Notes: a model not told the origin generated them from the letters alone. DNA of 64,000 nt from Ilyonectria destructans (GCA_020740775.1 JAHEWK010000016.1:372001-436000); one strand, 5' to 3'; positions 33,704-44,736 are shown, numbered from the stretch's first letter. Numbers and translations are program-made.

Positions 33704-34725
33704 ATGAGACTTTACAACGCTCTACTCATCGCCGGTGCGGCTTCCGCTATGGCCCTAGCCCCGTAAGCATTAGCAGGAAACTTCTAGTCCACTTTCGAAG
33801 GATCTCACTGACTAGTATTTACAGTAGCTCGCCTAAGTTGCCTGAGGCTCGCGGGCTGTCCCTCGTTGATCCCCCGCCGCCGCTTGCTCAAAAGGTTCGA
33901 ACACAATATGTCAACGTGAACGGCACCAAACTGGCCTATCGCCGGTTTGGTAAGAAGGGCGGGAACCCCGTCTTCTACTTCAACCATCTCCGAGCTGCCA
34001 TGGACGTTACCGATCCACTGCTGTTCAACTACATCGCCCAGTATCGCGAGGTCATCTTGTTCGACAATGCCGGCATCGGCCATAGCGGCGGCGATGTCCA
34101 GAGCACTGTTGAGGGTATGGGTGACACCGCCGTTGCCTTGATTCAGGCTCTCGACGTCCAGAAAGTGGTTGCTTTTGGCTTCTCTTTGGGTGGCGGTGTA
34201 GCTCAGTACATCTCGTGGCAATACCCCGAGCTGGTCGAAAAGGCAGTCTTTTCTGGCACGCAACCCTCCGCCGGGCCAGGATTAGCCTCACCTGATCCTG
34301 TGGTGTTCGATGTTGCCCTGTCGCCAGGCGAGCCTACCGAGGAGGACATGCTTTTCCTTTTCTTTCCCGACACAAATACGAGCCGAGCTCAAGGTCACGA
34401 CTGGTTCCAACGGAGGACAGACCGTCGCGTCAAGGGCGAGACTCTGAGCGGCTCTTTGATGGAACCTGGTGCCTCGGCGCAGGTAGCAGCAATCTCCGAC
34501 TTCACCACCAACCCAGATAACTTTGCCCGGCTACAGGATATCAAGGTTCCCGTCTTGGTCACCAACGGATACAACGACATTATGGCACCCACTATCAACA
34601 GCTATGTCCTGCAGCAACAGCTCCCTTACGGATACTTGCACATCTACCCTGACTCTGGCCATGGTCATCTTTTCCAGTTCCCTAAGCAATACGCTGAGTC
34701 GATGAAGGATTTCCTGGATGTGTAA
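33704..34725 (+). CDS. secreted alpha/beta hydrolase, 319 aa
   Basis: Two exons: 33704-33762 and 33825-34725, separated by a 62-nt intron (GTAAGC...ACTGAC...TTTACAG). The short first exon supplies the signal peptide (MRLYNALLIAGAASAMALA); without it the ORF would have to begin at a TTG. The fold is the alpha/beta hydrolase type: NVNGTKLAYRRFG opening strand, oxyanion region near FYFNHLRAAMD, DNAGIGHSGG, nucleophile elbow GFSLGGG with Ser140, acid Asp271 (YNDIMAP) and His299 (SGHGHLF). This resembles haloperoxidase/epoxide-hydrolase-like and esterase members with a cap domain in the middle. A TATA-like box is at 33605-33611, about 95 bases upstream. Predicted extracellular; substrate not readable. 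Confidence 0.88.
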
Positions 34726-35591
34726 AGATGATCTGGGCACCTGCCCCAAACCAAGGGAGACTTGAACATTAGCACATAACTTCTTGGTTACTATCCAACT
34801 CGGCTCATACTGAGTTATTCACTTCTCAACTTTTATACTACATGTATTATAAAGGCAACTTACATATTCTCAATTCATTTACGCATATTATAGCGACAAG
34901 TAAACTGGTTCATACATTATGCCATCCCCTCCGGGTGTCTCTTGTTACCGTACTCTAGTTTCAGGATACCGAGCCTCTAACTAGAGGCACTAGTTGCAGC
35001 CAAGCGTTAGTGCCAAAATGCTGCCCTTGGCTGAAACTTAGTAACATCCAAATGTATTCGAGAGCAACCCAGAAAACAGTACATCGTGATTCTCGACGAA
35101 TGCATGTAAGGAACTAGAAGAGCGGAGTCCTCGTAAATCTTTTGGGGGTTGTTTCCCCTTGTGAGTATAGATGGCAATCAAGGTCGAAAATCCAGCCCTG
35201 AGCATCCTTCTCACTATCATTGAAGTGGGCGGGTAAAGAGTCGGCTGCAGCGGTCGGAGGAATGGGGTCACCTGACAAAGGTTGTGGGATTGGAAATTTG
35301 TGGTCAGGTGAATAATAATGCTCATTATTAAAGCTAATACTGATCCACTTCTAATATAATAATATAGATATATCAGTTCTGTAGGAATATAGTCTTCGTT
35401 CTGTCGTAGCACGAGCAATACTGATACAGTCTTACTTTGCAACAGCACTGATGAAGGGGTATGGTATTAGAGATGGTGTATGCCACGTTATCAGGTATAG
35501 GTCACGCGATCCCTGCCTGGAGTGCTGTGAATTAAGAACAAGTAAATTGATCAAAGAATATTCAATTGGCCTACTAATACATCTCGCTCGT
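34726..35591. other. 3' intergenic between convergent genes
   Basis: About 865 bases between the hydrolase (+) and bZIP (-) stop codons. It holds a short perfect inverted repeat GCCTCTA-AC-TAGAGGC at 34973-34988. Open frames here, up to 136 codons, are not convincing. Confidence 0.5.
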
Positions 35592-37184
35592 TCAAGCTTC
35601 TACATCATATGCTATTTTCTGTATATCCAGACCCTCCACAAGCTCTGGAAATCGGGTTATAAATTCAGAAGAGAGCCCCCATCCATCCTCATCCATAAAG
35701 CGTTCAAGAAACTCGTAACGTATAATGAGTCCATCGTCTCCATTTGATTCTACTATACTATCTCCACGAGGCCACTTGACTCTGAGCGATGATCCCAAAA
35801 TTCGCAAAACTTGGGTGATGTCATATTTATTCTGGTGTTTTATAATGTTCACGCGCAGCTTCTCCCATAACAGGACGTCCAAGAATCCATTGTGTGGAAG
35901 CTGTAGCTGCTCCAGGGTCGGTCTGAGGCATGAGGGCAAACGCGCAAAGGTTTCAGCAGTTGGGTTAATACGCCACTTCATAAATGAGTAGATGAGCCAC
36001 CCAGCCGCTAGTCTTTCTGGGTCTCCACAGCGCCATTCTTGTAGGCAACCCTTGACGCTGCTTGCAAAGGTATTCTGCTTCGAACCGAAAAGAAGACCTT
36101 GAACTGATGGGACCGGAGGAGCATCAAGCACGTAGCAAAGGTCGGCGTCCCAAGGAGTGTACTTTGGGGTGGGATTGGTGTTCGACAGCGATGTTGGTAA
36201 ACAAGGCGAAGCAGGGAAGCTACTTGTAAATAGTTGAAACCAAGACAAGCTTAATCCTTTGAACGGTGCCCCAAAAGCCTTCGGTGTTGTCAATTTATCT
36301 TTGTCCCAAGATACCTCATTGGAAGAATGAGCTGAGGTGAAGATTAATGGAATGTTGTAGGGCATATAAGACTGTGGAAATATGAGATCCCTTGCTGCGC
36401 GTGTTCGGTCCAGGGATTCAGGGAAGTGAGACCTCGAATCTATGGGAAATCCAGGGTTGATGCTTTGGAAAAGATGGATTTCGTTTGTTGCGTCGTGTAT
36501 GTCGTTATGCTCGAGGATGGAACTTAGGTTGAGAGGTCCGGAAGAGAATGCATTTCCAGGTGCTATCGGGTCGGGTCCTAAAGTCCAAGCAGAATCGTTC
36601 ACCTCCATAACCGGATATTCTGTCAACAGCTCCCCAGTAGTCGCAGATACCGGAAGGTCATCTGAGGTAGAGCTTTGGGAATCGTTGACCGAGTGCGGAC
36701 CGTCATATGACGACTCAGGAGTGAAGGGGTCGTGGATCCTATCAACTGTGTTGTCAAATTGAAATAATTGTGCGTCGTCGGCCGTAGTTGGATAATTTAA
36801 GCTGCCGCTGCTGTCATCGCCGTTGGAGCTGCTTTTCTTGTTGCTGCTGTCATTATCGTCTGAGGGATTGGGCAGCATAATAGGAGTCCCTGGCGATTGG
36901 ATGTCCCAGGATCCCAAGAGCTCCTGGAGCTGAGACTGACGCTCTCGGAGAAGCCGATTCTCTTCTCGAAGGGCTTGGCATGTTCTCAGTAGGTTGCTGA
37001 TATCCTGCCGGCGGTGAAGTGATTTACAGATGCTGAGTTGTTGTTCTAGGTTCTGGATGTGTTTAACCCGTTTGTCCCGTACATTCTGCTGTGCGCGCCG
37101 GTCGCGCAGACGCTTTTTTTCGACTGAAGTGAGGTCGTGTGGCCCCCTTCGCTCCATGTTTTCGGACATCGTGGCCTCGGTCAT
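35592..37184 (-). CDS. bZIP transcription factor with DUF3425 domain, 530 aa
   Basis: Single-exon ORF. Residues ~20-65 are a bZIP: basic region KKRLRDRRAQQNVRDKR followed by VKHIQNLEQQLSICKSL and a leucine-rich coiled coil to ~90. Low-complexity Ser/Asp-rich sequence follows. Residues ~400-530 match the DUF3425 domain of fungal bZIPs (LPSCLRPTLEQLQLPH, then FLDVLLWEKLRVNII, ending with FITRFPELV). In the basic region the position of the DNA-contacting invariant Asn is occupied by Asp28; this is my alignment with Pap1-type bZIPs, and I believe it recurs in this DUF3425 subclass. The protein should act in the nucleus, binding DNA as a dimer. The ATG at 37184 is first; ATGs five and nine codons later are also possible. 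Confidence 0.9.
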   Translation of the reverse strand: MTEATMSENMERRGPHDLTSVEKKRLRDRRAQQNVRDKRVKHIQNLEQQLSICKSLHRRQDISNLLRTCQALREENRLLRERQSQLQELLGSWDIQSPGTPIMLPNPSDDNDSSNKKSSSNGDDSSGSLNYPTTADDAQLFQFDNTVDRIHDPFTPESSYDGPHSVNDSQSSTSDDLPVSATTGELLTEYPVMEVNDSAWTLGPDPIAPGNAFSSGPLNLSSILEHNDIHDATNEIHLFQSINPGFPIDSRSHFPESLDRTRAARDLIFPQSYMPYNIPLIFTSAHSSNEVSWDKDKLTTPKAFGAPFKGLSLSWFQLFTSSFPASPCLPTSLSNTNPTPKYTPWDADLCYVLDAPPVPSVQGLLFGSKQNTFASSVKGCLQEWRCGDPERLAAGWLIYSFMKWRINPTAETFARLPSCLRPTLEQLQLPHNGFLDVLLWEKLRVNIIKHQNKYDITQVLRILGSSLRVKWPRGDSIVESNGDDGLIIRYEFLERFMDEDGWGLSSEFITRFPELVEGLDIQKIAYDVEA

Positions 37185-39046
37185 GCAAAAAACAAAGAGT
37201 CAGATATTGATCGAAGAATGCCATTGCAACTGATATGTGGGCCTAACATGATCTCTGAACTGGTAGAATGGCTATCTTCCCCGCATCCTTACTAGTGTTT
37301 GATGGCTTGATGTTGTCCGAGCCGTAGCGCCCGCGCGTCCCGCGGGTTTGGTTCCCGGACATCTCGCGAACGGGTTCTAGATCGTGGGGCATCCTCGGAA
37401 GCTCGGTAGTGTTGCAGCCATTCCCTGCGGTCGACCCGGAGATCCGGACAAGGGGCAAACTCAATTTTACAACGGTGTGGTATACGGAGACGAGGGGCTC
37501 ACTATTATGGTTATTCGCCCGACTTCCTCCAATTGCGTCGCCAGATATATCCACAAGCGTAGAACTAGTCAAGGCGTCAAATTCAGATGGTCGTCCCCTG
37601 ACCGCTGAATCAGTGTCAACCCGCTCGCCCGATGTGGCTGAGGGGTGTACTGTCATCTAACCAGCTAAGTGCGTACGGGGCATGGACAAGGAAGCTGATT
37701 AGGCACAGCTACGTCCTGGATTAGTGTTCAACTCAGTCAAGACCGCAGCCCCAGTTTGCGTGAGACCTGCAAGATTGAACCTAAGAAAATACCCAGTCAG
37801 TCGCTCCAGAGAATGCTCCTGGCTCGGCAATTGGCCGAGCATAATTGGTTGGTGCCAGTCACGTATCTTCAAGCGGAAGCGAGGACAGAAGGTAATCGAG
37901 TCTACCTCAATCACATCGCTTCACGGTTTTGAGGGCAGTACAAATAATTATACCATCAGTTCATACAAGTATTCCAACTTCAATGTGATGAGAACACGGT
38001 GATATCAGGTACTGTTCGCGTAGGCTGTTAATTCAACGAAGCCCGATCTCTCCTGATGTCACTAGGGGTTTCAGCCAACAGCTATAATCCACCGTCCACA
38101 GTGACCTTAGCATATGCGCAGGGACAAGAAAGTTTTCTTATCGTGACATTGCTGTTGGCCAGAAGCTATATGAATCCAGATGTGCGTAGCAGGATGATAT
38201 CGAACCAGATCTTACAGTTAATTGCCATCGAGTGCCTGAGTTCGCTCATGTTCTTTGATCCTATCGCCGGACCAAGAATGGCTACATGTCTTTCTACCAT
38301 CGTAATACCCATTTAGTCTAATCTTGTATATTTCTGCGGGGATTCTGGGCAATCATGTGCAAAGTCTGGTAGCCAGGGCCGTGGTCCCCGATCAAATTTC
38401 TTGCTTTGTGCGGTCGGGTTCATCTCGATTGGCGCATCCTCGCTCACCTCATCGGACGTTGAGCAAAGAATCTCGCCGATTTATAGACAGCGTAACTGAG
38501 TAGGTATATAGCCCCCGGTTGTCATAGACAGGTCATGATCATTCAATTCATGTACGATAATACGAGTGATATAATATTTGCGTAAAAGTATGTGATCCAG
38601 TAGGATTGTTCAAAAGCGTCCGCAGATGGAAGTAGACGAGGCGGCGCCATGCCACATCAAATTTAAATTAGAGGAAGATACAGGCCAAGCTCCCCAGTCA
38701 CCCAACCTAATAAAACAGTGTAAGCCACAGGAACATGTGATGGGATGGACTCATTGCGCTTGCATACGGCTATGCTAAACTGCTAGTGCGTGTTAATGAT
38801 TCCAGCTACAGCACTGATTCAGCGTGTCGGCGAGAGCCTGCTAGTCTCATCGCTGTGGGTTAGATCAAGAAAACCCCGTGGGGAATGTCCTTGGAATATC
38901 CTATATTAAACGTGGAGTCCTGCAATTGATTTTGACGAATATCTGGAATACCAAAGGCTTGGGAGACTTTATTGAGACCGCCGCTAAGATTGTCCTTTTT
39001 TCCTTCTCTTTTTAGAGAAACTTGAATTCCTCCCTGGATCTGAATC
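37185..39046. other. 1.9 kb intergenic region
   Basis: Shared upstream region of the bZIP (-) and TRI12-like MFS (+) genes. Open frames such as 37243-37656 (-) and 37409-37660 (+) overlap antiparallel and have no recognisable content. No other gene is seen. Confidence 0.5.
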
Positions 39047-40768
39047 ATGTCGTCTACCCCAGACGAGAAGACGGATGCATTCCATACGGAAGATCTACAC
39101 CACGCCCTCGATGGCGACACGACTCCAACTGCACTTGAAGCTAATGAACCAACTGAGGAATTTCAATGGGATCTTGCCCTCTATTTGAACCTCTTGGCAT
39201 TGATGATGTGTTATTTCGCGGCAACCTGGAGCTTACTGATCCCCACCTCATGTATTCACTTCATCGTCGAGAAGTTCCCAGAAGAAGGCAGACTCGCCGC
39301 CTGGATTGCCGCCAGTACCACCATTCCAATTTGCGTCATCCAGGCATTTGTGGGCGACATGTCCGACATCCTCGGTCGCAAGCCTTTTCTCCTCGTCGGT
39401 ATGGTCCTCGGCACGACTGGATCTCTCGTATCATCCCGAGCAACAAGTCTCATCATGGTTATTGGAGGCCAAGTCCTTAACGGATGCGGCTTGACGCTGG
39501 GTTATCTCGCCATACCCTTATTCACGGAGGTTGTTCCTAAAGACAAGCGACCGGTCATTCAAGGCTTTTCTGGCATCGTAGCTGGTGCCGCATCTCTTCT
39601 TGGCCCTGTGATTCAAGGTGTCTTTATCGAACGAGAGCTTGGGGGCGCCCTTGAGGGATGGCGAGTCGGCTTCTATTTTTCGGCCGCCTTTTACGCTACC
39701 TCGTTTGTGCTCCTGGCTATGTTTTACCACCCAGTTGCTCGCCCGAACGAAGCAGGAGAATCCATTACAACTAGAGTCATGCACATCGACTGGTTCGGCA
39801 TCTTTCTGGTTGCAGCAGGACTTGTTCTGTTCTTGGTCGGCCTTCAATATGGCGGTAATCCGTATTCATGGACATCAGCTATGGTGCTTTCCACACTTAT
39901 TGTTGGAGCTGTACTCCTCGTCGTCTTTGGAGTATGGGAGTGGAAAGGCACAACCACCGGACTATTCGTTCATGATCTTTTCAGTCACCGAAACTTTACT
40001 CTGGGTCTTGTTCTCAATTTTGTCAGTGGTATTGTTCTCTTTGGAGGGCAGGCGTATCTTCCACAGGAGATTGCTGCCCTCTTCACAACAGACGCCATCA
40101 TGGCGGGAGTATACAACATACCCTTCAACTCTATGTCTATCGTCGGCGGATTCGGCGGTGGTATCATCATGGGCATCACCAAAGAGGCCAAGAGTCTAGT
40201 CGTGGGATCCTTTGTCCTATTGTTGATTGGGAGCGGATTGATGGCTGTCATGGAACCCCATATCAACTTCGCCGCTTGGTTCTTCCCGACTGCTCTACTT
40301 GGATGTGGGGTTGGAGCGCAAGCCGCCATTATTACAGTCGTCATCAGCCTCTGTACACCAAACAAATACATCGCCACCGCTCTGACGCTTGGGGCCTCGG
40401 TGCGAGCCCTTGGAGGGAGCATCGGAATTGTTATTTTTGGCCAAATTTTCAACTCCAAGGTCACTGATACGTTGTATCCGAAGCTCGGCAGGGCTGTGGT
40501 TGCTGCAGGATTGCCAACTGACCAGGTTGAAACCTTCTTGACGATGGTTGCTTCAGGACAAACCAACGCACTGCAAAGCATTCCAGGCGTGACAGGCAGG
40601 GTTCTTGAAGTGTTCCAATCTACATACGTGTCTGGCCTTGCGGATTGTTACCGATTTATTTGGTACGCCATTACCCCATTCTCTGCAGTTACTTTGGTTA
40701 TGTCATTTTTCCTCCTCAGTACCAAGGCTCAGATGACACGCCAGGTCGCTGCAGGCGTGGAGCGGTAA
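39047..40768 (+). CDS. TRI12-like MFS transporter (trichothecene/siderophore efflux-type), 573 aa
   Basis: Single-exon ORF with about 14 membrane segments. Landmarks of the fungal TRI12 subfamily are DLALYLNLLALMMCYFAATW at TM1, WIAASTTIPICVIQAFVGDM then SDILGRKPFLLVGM (motif A with GRKP), GFSGIVAGAASLLGPVIQGV (motif C-like), GWRVGFYFSAAF, and HIDWFGIFLVAAGLVLFLVG. The C-terminal half includes LLGCGVGAQAAIITVV and LGASVRALGGSIGIVIF. Members export mycotoxins, siderophores or other metabolites across the plasma membrane. Length is normal, and the N-terminal ~40 residues are acidic and cytosolic. It lies divergent from the bZIP gene across a 1.9 kb spacer, so regulation by that factor is possible but unproven. 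Confidence 0.9.
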   Translation: MSSTPDEKTDAFHTEDLHHALDGDTTPTALEANEPTEEFQWDLALYLNLLALMMCYFAATWSLLIPTSCIHFIVEKFPEEGRLAAWIAASTTIPICVIQAFVGDMSDILGRKPFLLVGMVLGTTGSLVSSRATSLIMVIGGQVLNGCGLTLGYLAIPLFTEVVPKDKRPVIQGFSGIVAGAASLLGPVIQGVFIERELGGALEGWRVGFYFSAAFYATSFVLLAMFYHPVARPNEAGESITTRVMHIDWFGIFLVAAGLVLFLVGLQYGGNPYSWTSAMVLSTLIVGAVLLVVFGVWEWKGTTTGLFVHDLFSHRNFTLGLVLNFVSGIVLFGGQAYLPQEIAALFTTDAIMAGVYNIPFNSMSIVGGFGGGIIMGITKEAKSLVVGSFVLLLIGSGLMAVMEPHINFAAWFFPTALLGCGVGAQAAIITVVISLCTPNKYIATALTLGASVRALGGSIGIVIFGQIFNSKVTDTLYPKLGRAVVAAGLPTDQVETFLTMVASGQTNALQSIPGVTGRVLEVFQSTYVSGLADCYRFIWYAITPFSAVTLVMSFFLLSTKAQMTRQVAAGVER

Positions 40769-41059
40769 AATCACAGAGCAAAGGTTCTCATGGGGAGAGA
40801 TGTATGTAATAGTGAAGCCAATCCCATTGGGATAGAAGTAGCAGAGTATGGTTGAAGATTGAATAAATAGCATCGCCACGATCTGATCTCCATCACCTAA
40901 GTGCTTGTCGCGCATCTAACATAGTAGAGTCTCGGTAAAAAAAAAAGAGTGGCGAGGAATGTTTGCATAGTCGGTTCTAGGATAGGTTTCTTAACAAAAT
41001 AGCTCAAGATTTGCTCACCTCCTACACTTCGTAATGGGCTAAAGCAGGGTTCGTGGTTA
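40769..41059. other. 3' intergenic between convergent genes
   Basis: About 290 bases between the TRI12-like MFS and the macro-domain gene; contains a ten-A tract near 40940. No gene. Confidence 0.6.
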
Positions 41060-41794
41060 TCACTTCTCCCATGTAAGCTGAACCTCGGCACATGGCCTCC
41101 CGAAATCCTGCCAGTCAAGCGCACTCCATTTGTCTGGATTATCAGCCGCCTCGACAAAATGCTTTATTGCCAGCACGGCCTGATTAGCCCATGTCGTTGC
41201 ACTAACACGGCCTACGCCAGTGGCGAGTGGTGTCATGAGAATGTTTTCAATCATGTCAGCATTTTCTCTCGCGTGGCCCATTTCCACCATTTTGTTGTGG
41301 TTGTCGACCTCGCACAGGAGACTCCAGATGCACTCATACACGACCTCACGGTCCCAGCGGACGTCGTTGGGCATGCGCATGGTCGGACAGAGAGCAATGT
41401 GGCGCGTCCCCCAAATATTACGGGAACGGTCCTTGAAGTTGCTTGGGATGCGGACCAGTGTGCACGATCCTGGAGGCGCAAAGCCGCGACGCACTTCGTA
41501 GAGGCGTTTTTGGACGACATGGGTGAGGGCGAGGTAGTCGTCACGAGGAGACAGCGCGCGCGAGATGGCGTCGTCAAAGGCGCCATCAAGACGGCCGTAT
41601 GAGTTGGCCGGCGAGACGATGGCGTCGAACTGGACAGATGACGGAAGCTGGGAGAGGGCGCAGTCGTGGATTTGGACCTTCACCGACGCGGGCAGTTTTC
41701 GAGAGCGGCTCGCCTCTTTGAAAGCGTCGGCGAACTGCTCCTGCATGCAGAGGAGATGGATCTGGGGGATACGCGAGACGGCGTGAGAGGGCAT
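41060..41794 (-). CDS. macro-domain-like protein, 244 aa
   Basis: Single-exon ORF. Residues ~57-78 read DAIVSPANSYGRLDGAFDDA, which matches the ADP-ribose-binding loop of macro domains (D-A-I-V-x-P-A-N-x...G.l.G..d..i). After an insertion with HVVQKRLYEVRRGFAPPGSC comes the strand NIWGTRHIALCPTMRMP and late on a segment TPLATGVGRVSATTWANQAVLAI that corresponds to the phosphate-binding loop (macro domains usually have P.i.tG..g). This points to binding or removal of ADP-ribose, or to a related nucleotide derivative; the catalytic state cannot be inferred. Cytosolic, no signal. Its neighbours are a transporter and, upstream, a glutamine amidotransferase, with no obvious pathway. Confidence 0.75.
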   Translation of the reverse strand: MPSHAVSRIPQIHLLCMQEQFADAFKEASRSRKLPASVKVQIHDCALSQLPSSVQFDAIVSPANSYGRLDGAFDDAISRALSPRDDYLALTHVVQKRLYEVRRGFAPPGSCTLVRIPSNFKDRSRNIWGTRHIALCPTMRMPNDVRWDREVVYECIWSLLCEVDNHNKMVEMGHARENADMIENILMTPLATGVGRVSATTWANQAVLAIKHFVEAADNPDKWSALDWQDFGRPCAEVQLTWEK

Positions 41795-42410
41795 CGTGAG
41801 TCTTGTTGTTCTGTTCTTTGTTAGGTTGAAGTGAGGATAATGCCGCTATTCAGGCTGTCATTGTCAGATGACGTAGGTGCAACCAGCCCCGCGCTTACTC
41901 TACAACCCATTTTGTCAACGAGACTGAGCATAAGCCGCAGAGAAGATCACTGCTGGGTCTACATAATAGTGAATACATTTTCCACAGCTTCTATTTTTTA
42001 TTCTCTTGCATTTATTTTAACTCGAAGAGTCTGTAAAGGGACGTAACAGATGAATAGATCGATATACAAGATTCAACGTGAATCAGTCTAGGGTAGGTTG
42101 CGTGTTAAGCCAGATTACTAGAGACACTTGCCGTGATCCATAACTTCATAATCTTTCCAATCTTCTTCTGCTCCCACACCGTTTCCATGATGAGAAACCC
42201 AAACCAGGACAATATTGAGCAGTTGATGCAGAGATTTCCCAGCCAATGCTGATAATTGTGTGTCAGGACGGTGAACTCTCAAACACCCAGCCTCGTTGTG
42301 AATGCTCATGGCAATGCCGATTATTGCTAGTTTTTGAGGAACTTTTTTAAAATAGAATATAAATACTATAATATCAGTTATCTACCTCTCAAAACTACCT
42401 AATCTTCTAA
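41795..42410. other. intergenic, no gene seen
   Basis: About 615 bases upstream of the macro-domain gene. A 63-codon minus-strand ORF at 42118-42309 has no recognised family. A 21-24 base motif at 42310-42334 recurs at 47212 (see findings). Confidence 0.5.
42310..42334. repeat. dispersed short repeat, copy 1
   Basis: GGCAATGCCGATTATTGCTA followed by GTTTT recurs at 47212-47237 with one substitution and one inserted G. The sequences around the two copies do not match. It may be a remnant of a mobile-element end. Confidence 0.4.
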
Positions 42411-43379
42411 TTAGGAGTTTATATAATTGCCACCTCTTTCTGCCCCTGTCAGAAAAAGACCAACCACGCAAGCCATTTTCACCGCATCGTCCTGATATTC
42501 TGGTGTGTAACCGATTTGTTTAATGGCAATATCCAAATACTCTTCAGACCAACCTAGTGACGGTGCAAACTCCATGCAGGTCGAGTACAGGGCAAACGCA
42601 TCCATCTCGAAATGACCTTGGACTGTAAGCACGCGTCCTGGGAGGTATAGGCCTTGGATGGGACACTGTTCCGTACAACCAACATTCACCCATGGATGGG
42701 GAAGGTCAGCAGCGGTATCAACTGTGCCATTATTTGGTCTTGCTTCTGTTGTCCCAGGCTTGAAGGTTACCCAGTCCGCGTGCATCATCTGCATGCGCAT
42801 CAGACCTCCGCGCAAGGTTGTTGAAAGGAGAGGGAAATGGTCAATGAACGTGGGATTTAGTTTGATGCTCTGTAGACCCAATTGCCGGCCCCAAGGCGAC
42901 TTTTCAACCAAAGCACCATGCTCAGCGAGCAGCGCTTGAGCAATGAGTTGATGGCCAAAGCAGGATCCGAGAATCCGCACTTGTGGGAATTCCGCGTAAA
43001 CGTGCTTGATGTAGCTTTCTAGCCTCTGAATCCATGGGTATTTCTCGGTTTCATAGATCCCCGGGGCAGCACCGGTGATCCAAATGGCATCGATAGGCTG
43101 GTTGTTGTCGGTTTCAGAACCACTCGCGACAGCTCGACAGCACCCGTCACGGTCTTGTCGCAGAAGTTCAAATGGGGGATAGACCCCACCCAAAAGATCG
43201 TATGCCGTGACGCGGATGCATATTGCGCTATCTTTCTTGAATTGCTCTGTCCGGTTCAGATGAGCCACGCCTTCCTGAAGAATCCTTTCAAACTGGGAGC
43301 TGAAAAGACCTCGTGCTTGATACAATTCTCGACCAGGGATGTCGGCATTAAGGATCGCAAGATGAATGGTGCGGCTCAT
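42411..43379 (-). CDS. class I glutamine amidotransferase-like protein, 322 aa
   Basis: Single-exon ORF of the GATase1 fold. The catalytic triad is visible: Cys140 in ILGSCFGHQ, His256 and Glu258 in QGHFEMD, in the usual order and distance. AIWITGAAPGIYE supplies the oxyanion region. There is no attached synthetase domain, so it is a stand-alone hydrolase such as the fungal GMP-synthase-glutaminase-like and gamma-glutamyl peptide/amide hydrolase group. These cleave gamma-glutamyl or glutamine amide bonds and release ammonia. It is divergent from the amino-acid permease at 44737 across 1.36 kb, and a joint role in amine or amino-acid nitrogen use is a reasonable guess. Cytosolic; ends with a normal C-terminus. 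Confidence 0.85.
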   Translation of the reverse strand: MSRTIHLAILNADIPGRELYQARGLFSSQFERILQEGVAHLNRTEQFKKDSAICIRVTAYDLLGGVYPPFELLRQDRDGCCRAVASGSETDNNQPIDAIWITGAAPGIYETEKYPWIQRLESYIKHVYAEFPQVRILGSCFGHQLIAQALLAEHGALVEKSPWGRQLGLQSIKLNPTFIDHFPLLSTTLRGGLMRMQMMHADWVTFKPGTTEARPNNGTVDTAADLPHPWVNVGCTEQCPIQGLYLPGRVLTVQGHFEMDAFALYSTCMEFAPSLGWSEEYLDIAIKQIGYTPEYQDDAVKMACVVGLFLTGAERGGNYINS

Positions 43380-44736
43380 GGTGGAAGTATCTGCAACAGG
43401 CCTTCTCTGAGGGCGTGGTTGATAGAACTGAGAACGCTTTATCGCCCGGAATACTAATAGTAAAACATTAGCTCGGATGTCGGGCCGAAGCCGATGCCAC
43501 TAGAGAGAAATTCGGTCACTCCGTATTACAAAGTCCGGGGTATGCATGGAGGTGGTCAACAGAGCCGGTAGTCTACGGCAGAAAGCTAATAAAGGAAGGA
43601 CAGGAGGTACAAAAAATGTAATTTATTACCAAATACGGTAAAAATGCTTATCTAGGGTCCAGTGGCTTTTTAGACTCTGGCTATTCTATATTAAGCTAGG
43701 AGGATAGGACTCGGAAGCAACCCGCAAATCAGGTTGCCGCTAAATGCTCAGCTAATGCATAGATTGAGTGGAGAAACGTCGCTGGGGTAGGCCGAGACCA
43801 CTGTGACGATAAGACGGCACCAGAGCCGTGACCCGTGATGGGGCCACGGGTATTACTGAGGGTGGGGGAATTATTCAACCTTGGTGGAGATTATTGATCC
43901 AATGTTAAGGCGACTGGCTGCAATGTTTGAGAAGATTTCAGGGTACTGGGGCTATACACGTACTTGGATGGAATTCAGCTTCCGTTACTTGTGGAGTCAT
44001 GGGAGAGTGACAAAAACAGAGGTACAGAGCCAAATCTGGCAGTGTTGATATGGGAGAGCTCTCCAAGTCGAGTCAAGTTCCTGAGCCGGATTTGGCTTCA
44101 AAGTAAGTACGGATGTGCCTTAACCATTGTACCATAGGGCAAAAGATTGGAATAATCGCATGAATTGTACTAACTGAGCACACCAACTGCTCTCCGCTAA
44201 GCCTATTGCTGTTCGGCGAACCAAGCCGTAACAACAAGATGTTGCGAGAAAGAGTCAACACCAAGTCATTCAACCTCGTCTCAGTTCGCGTTCGCCATGC
44301 ACTAACAAGCAGTTAACGTGGCAACAAACTTGACCAGAAAGATGAACCAACGCCTCGTTGCAACAGGTCTAGTGTTGACTTTGGTTAGGGTTATCTTACC
44401 ACCCCCTGACTCAGTACGTCAGCTGATGGACATTGACCAACCGTTCGGGTCACACCCGATCTCGGCATAGCCACCGAGAAACGCTTGTCTCCGACGAATG
44501 GTTCTCCAACTAGCTCTGCTAAGTACACGGTTCTAAAGGACATAAAGTCCATTTTTCCACCGACAGACAGTTCGTTCCGGTTTGCAAAAGCAACGCTCAC
44601 ATTTGTGGCACTTTCTCTCCAACTCTGCATACTCCAAACACTCCTTCACAATATAATACCCAAATCTCCCATGCTCTAGCAGAAAGCTGTCGTATGATTA
44701 CCTCCAGCTGCGACACTATTCATTTCTCCCCAAACT
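43380..44736. promoter_or_regulatory. divergent upstream region of amidotransferase and permease
   Basis: 1.36 kb with no gene. It contains GATA-type sites (CTTATC near 43647-43652 and GATAAG at 43808-43813) and a TATAATA-like stretch near 44653. Nitrogen control by GATA factors would fit both neighbours but is inferred. Confidence 0.4.

Noticed and set aside
37243..37656. 137-codon minus-strand ORF upstream of the bZIP gene
   Set aside because: Overlaps an equally good + frame, with no motif; likely chance.
39985..40581. 198-codon minus-strand ORF opposite the TRI12-like MFS
   Set aside because: Antisense shadow of a conserved coding sequence.
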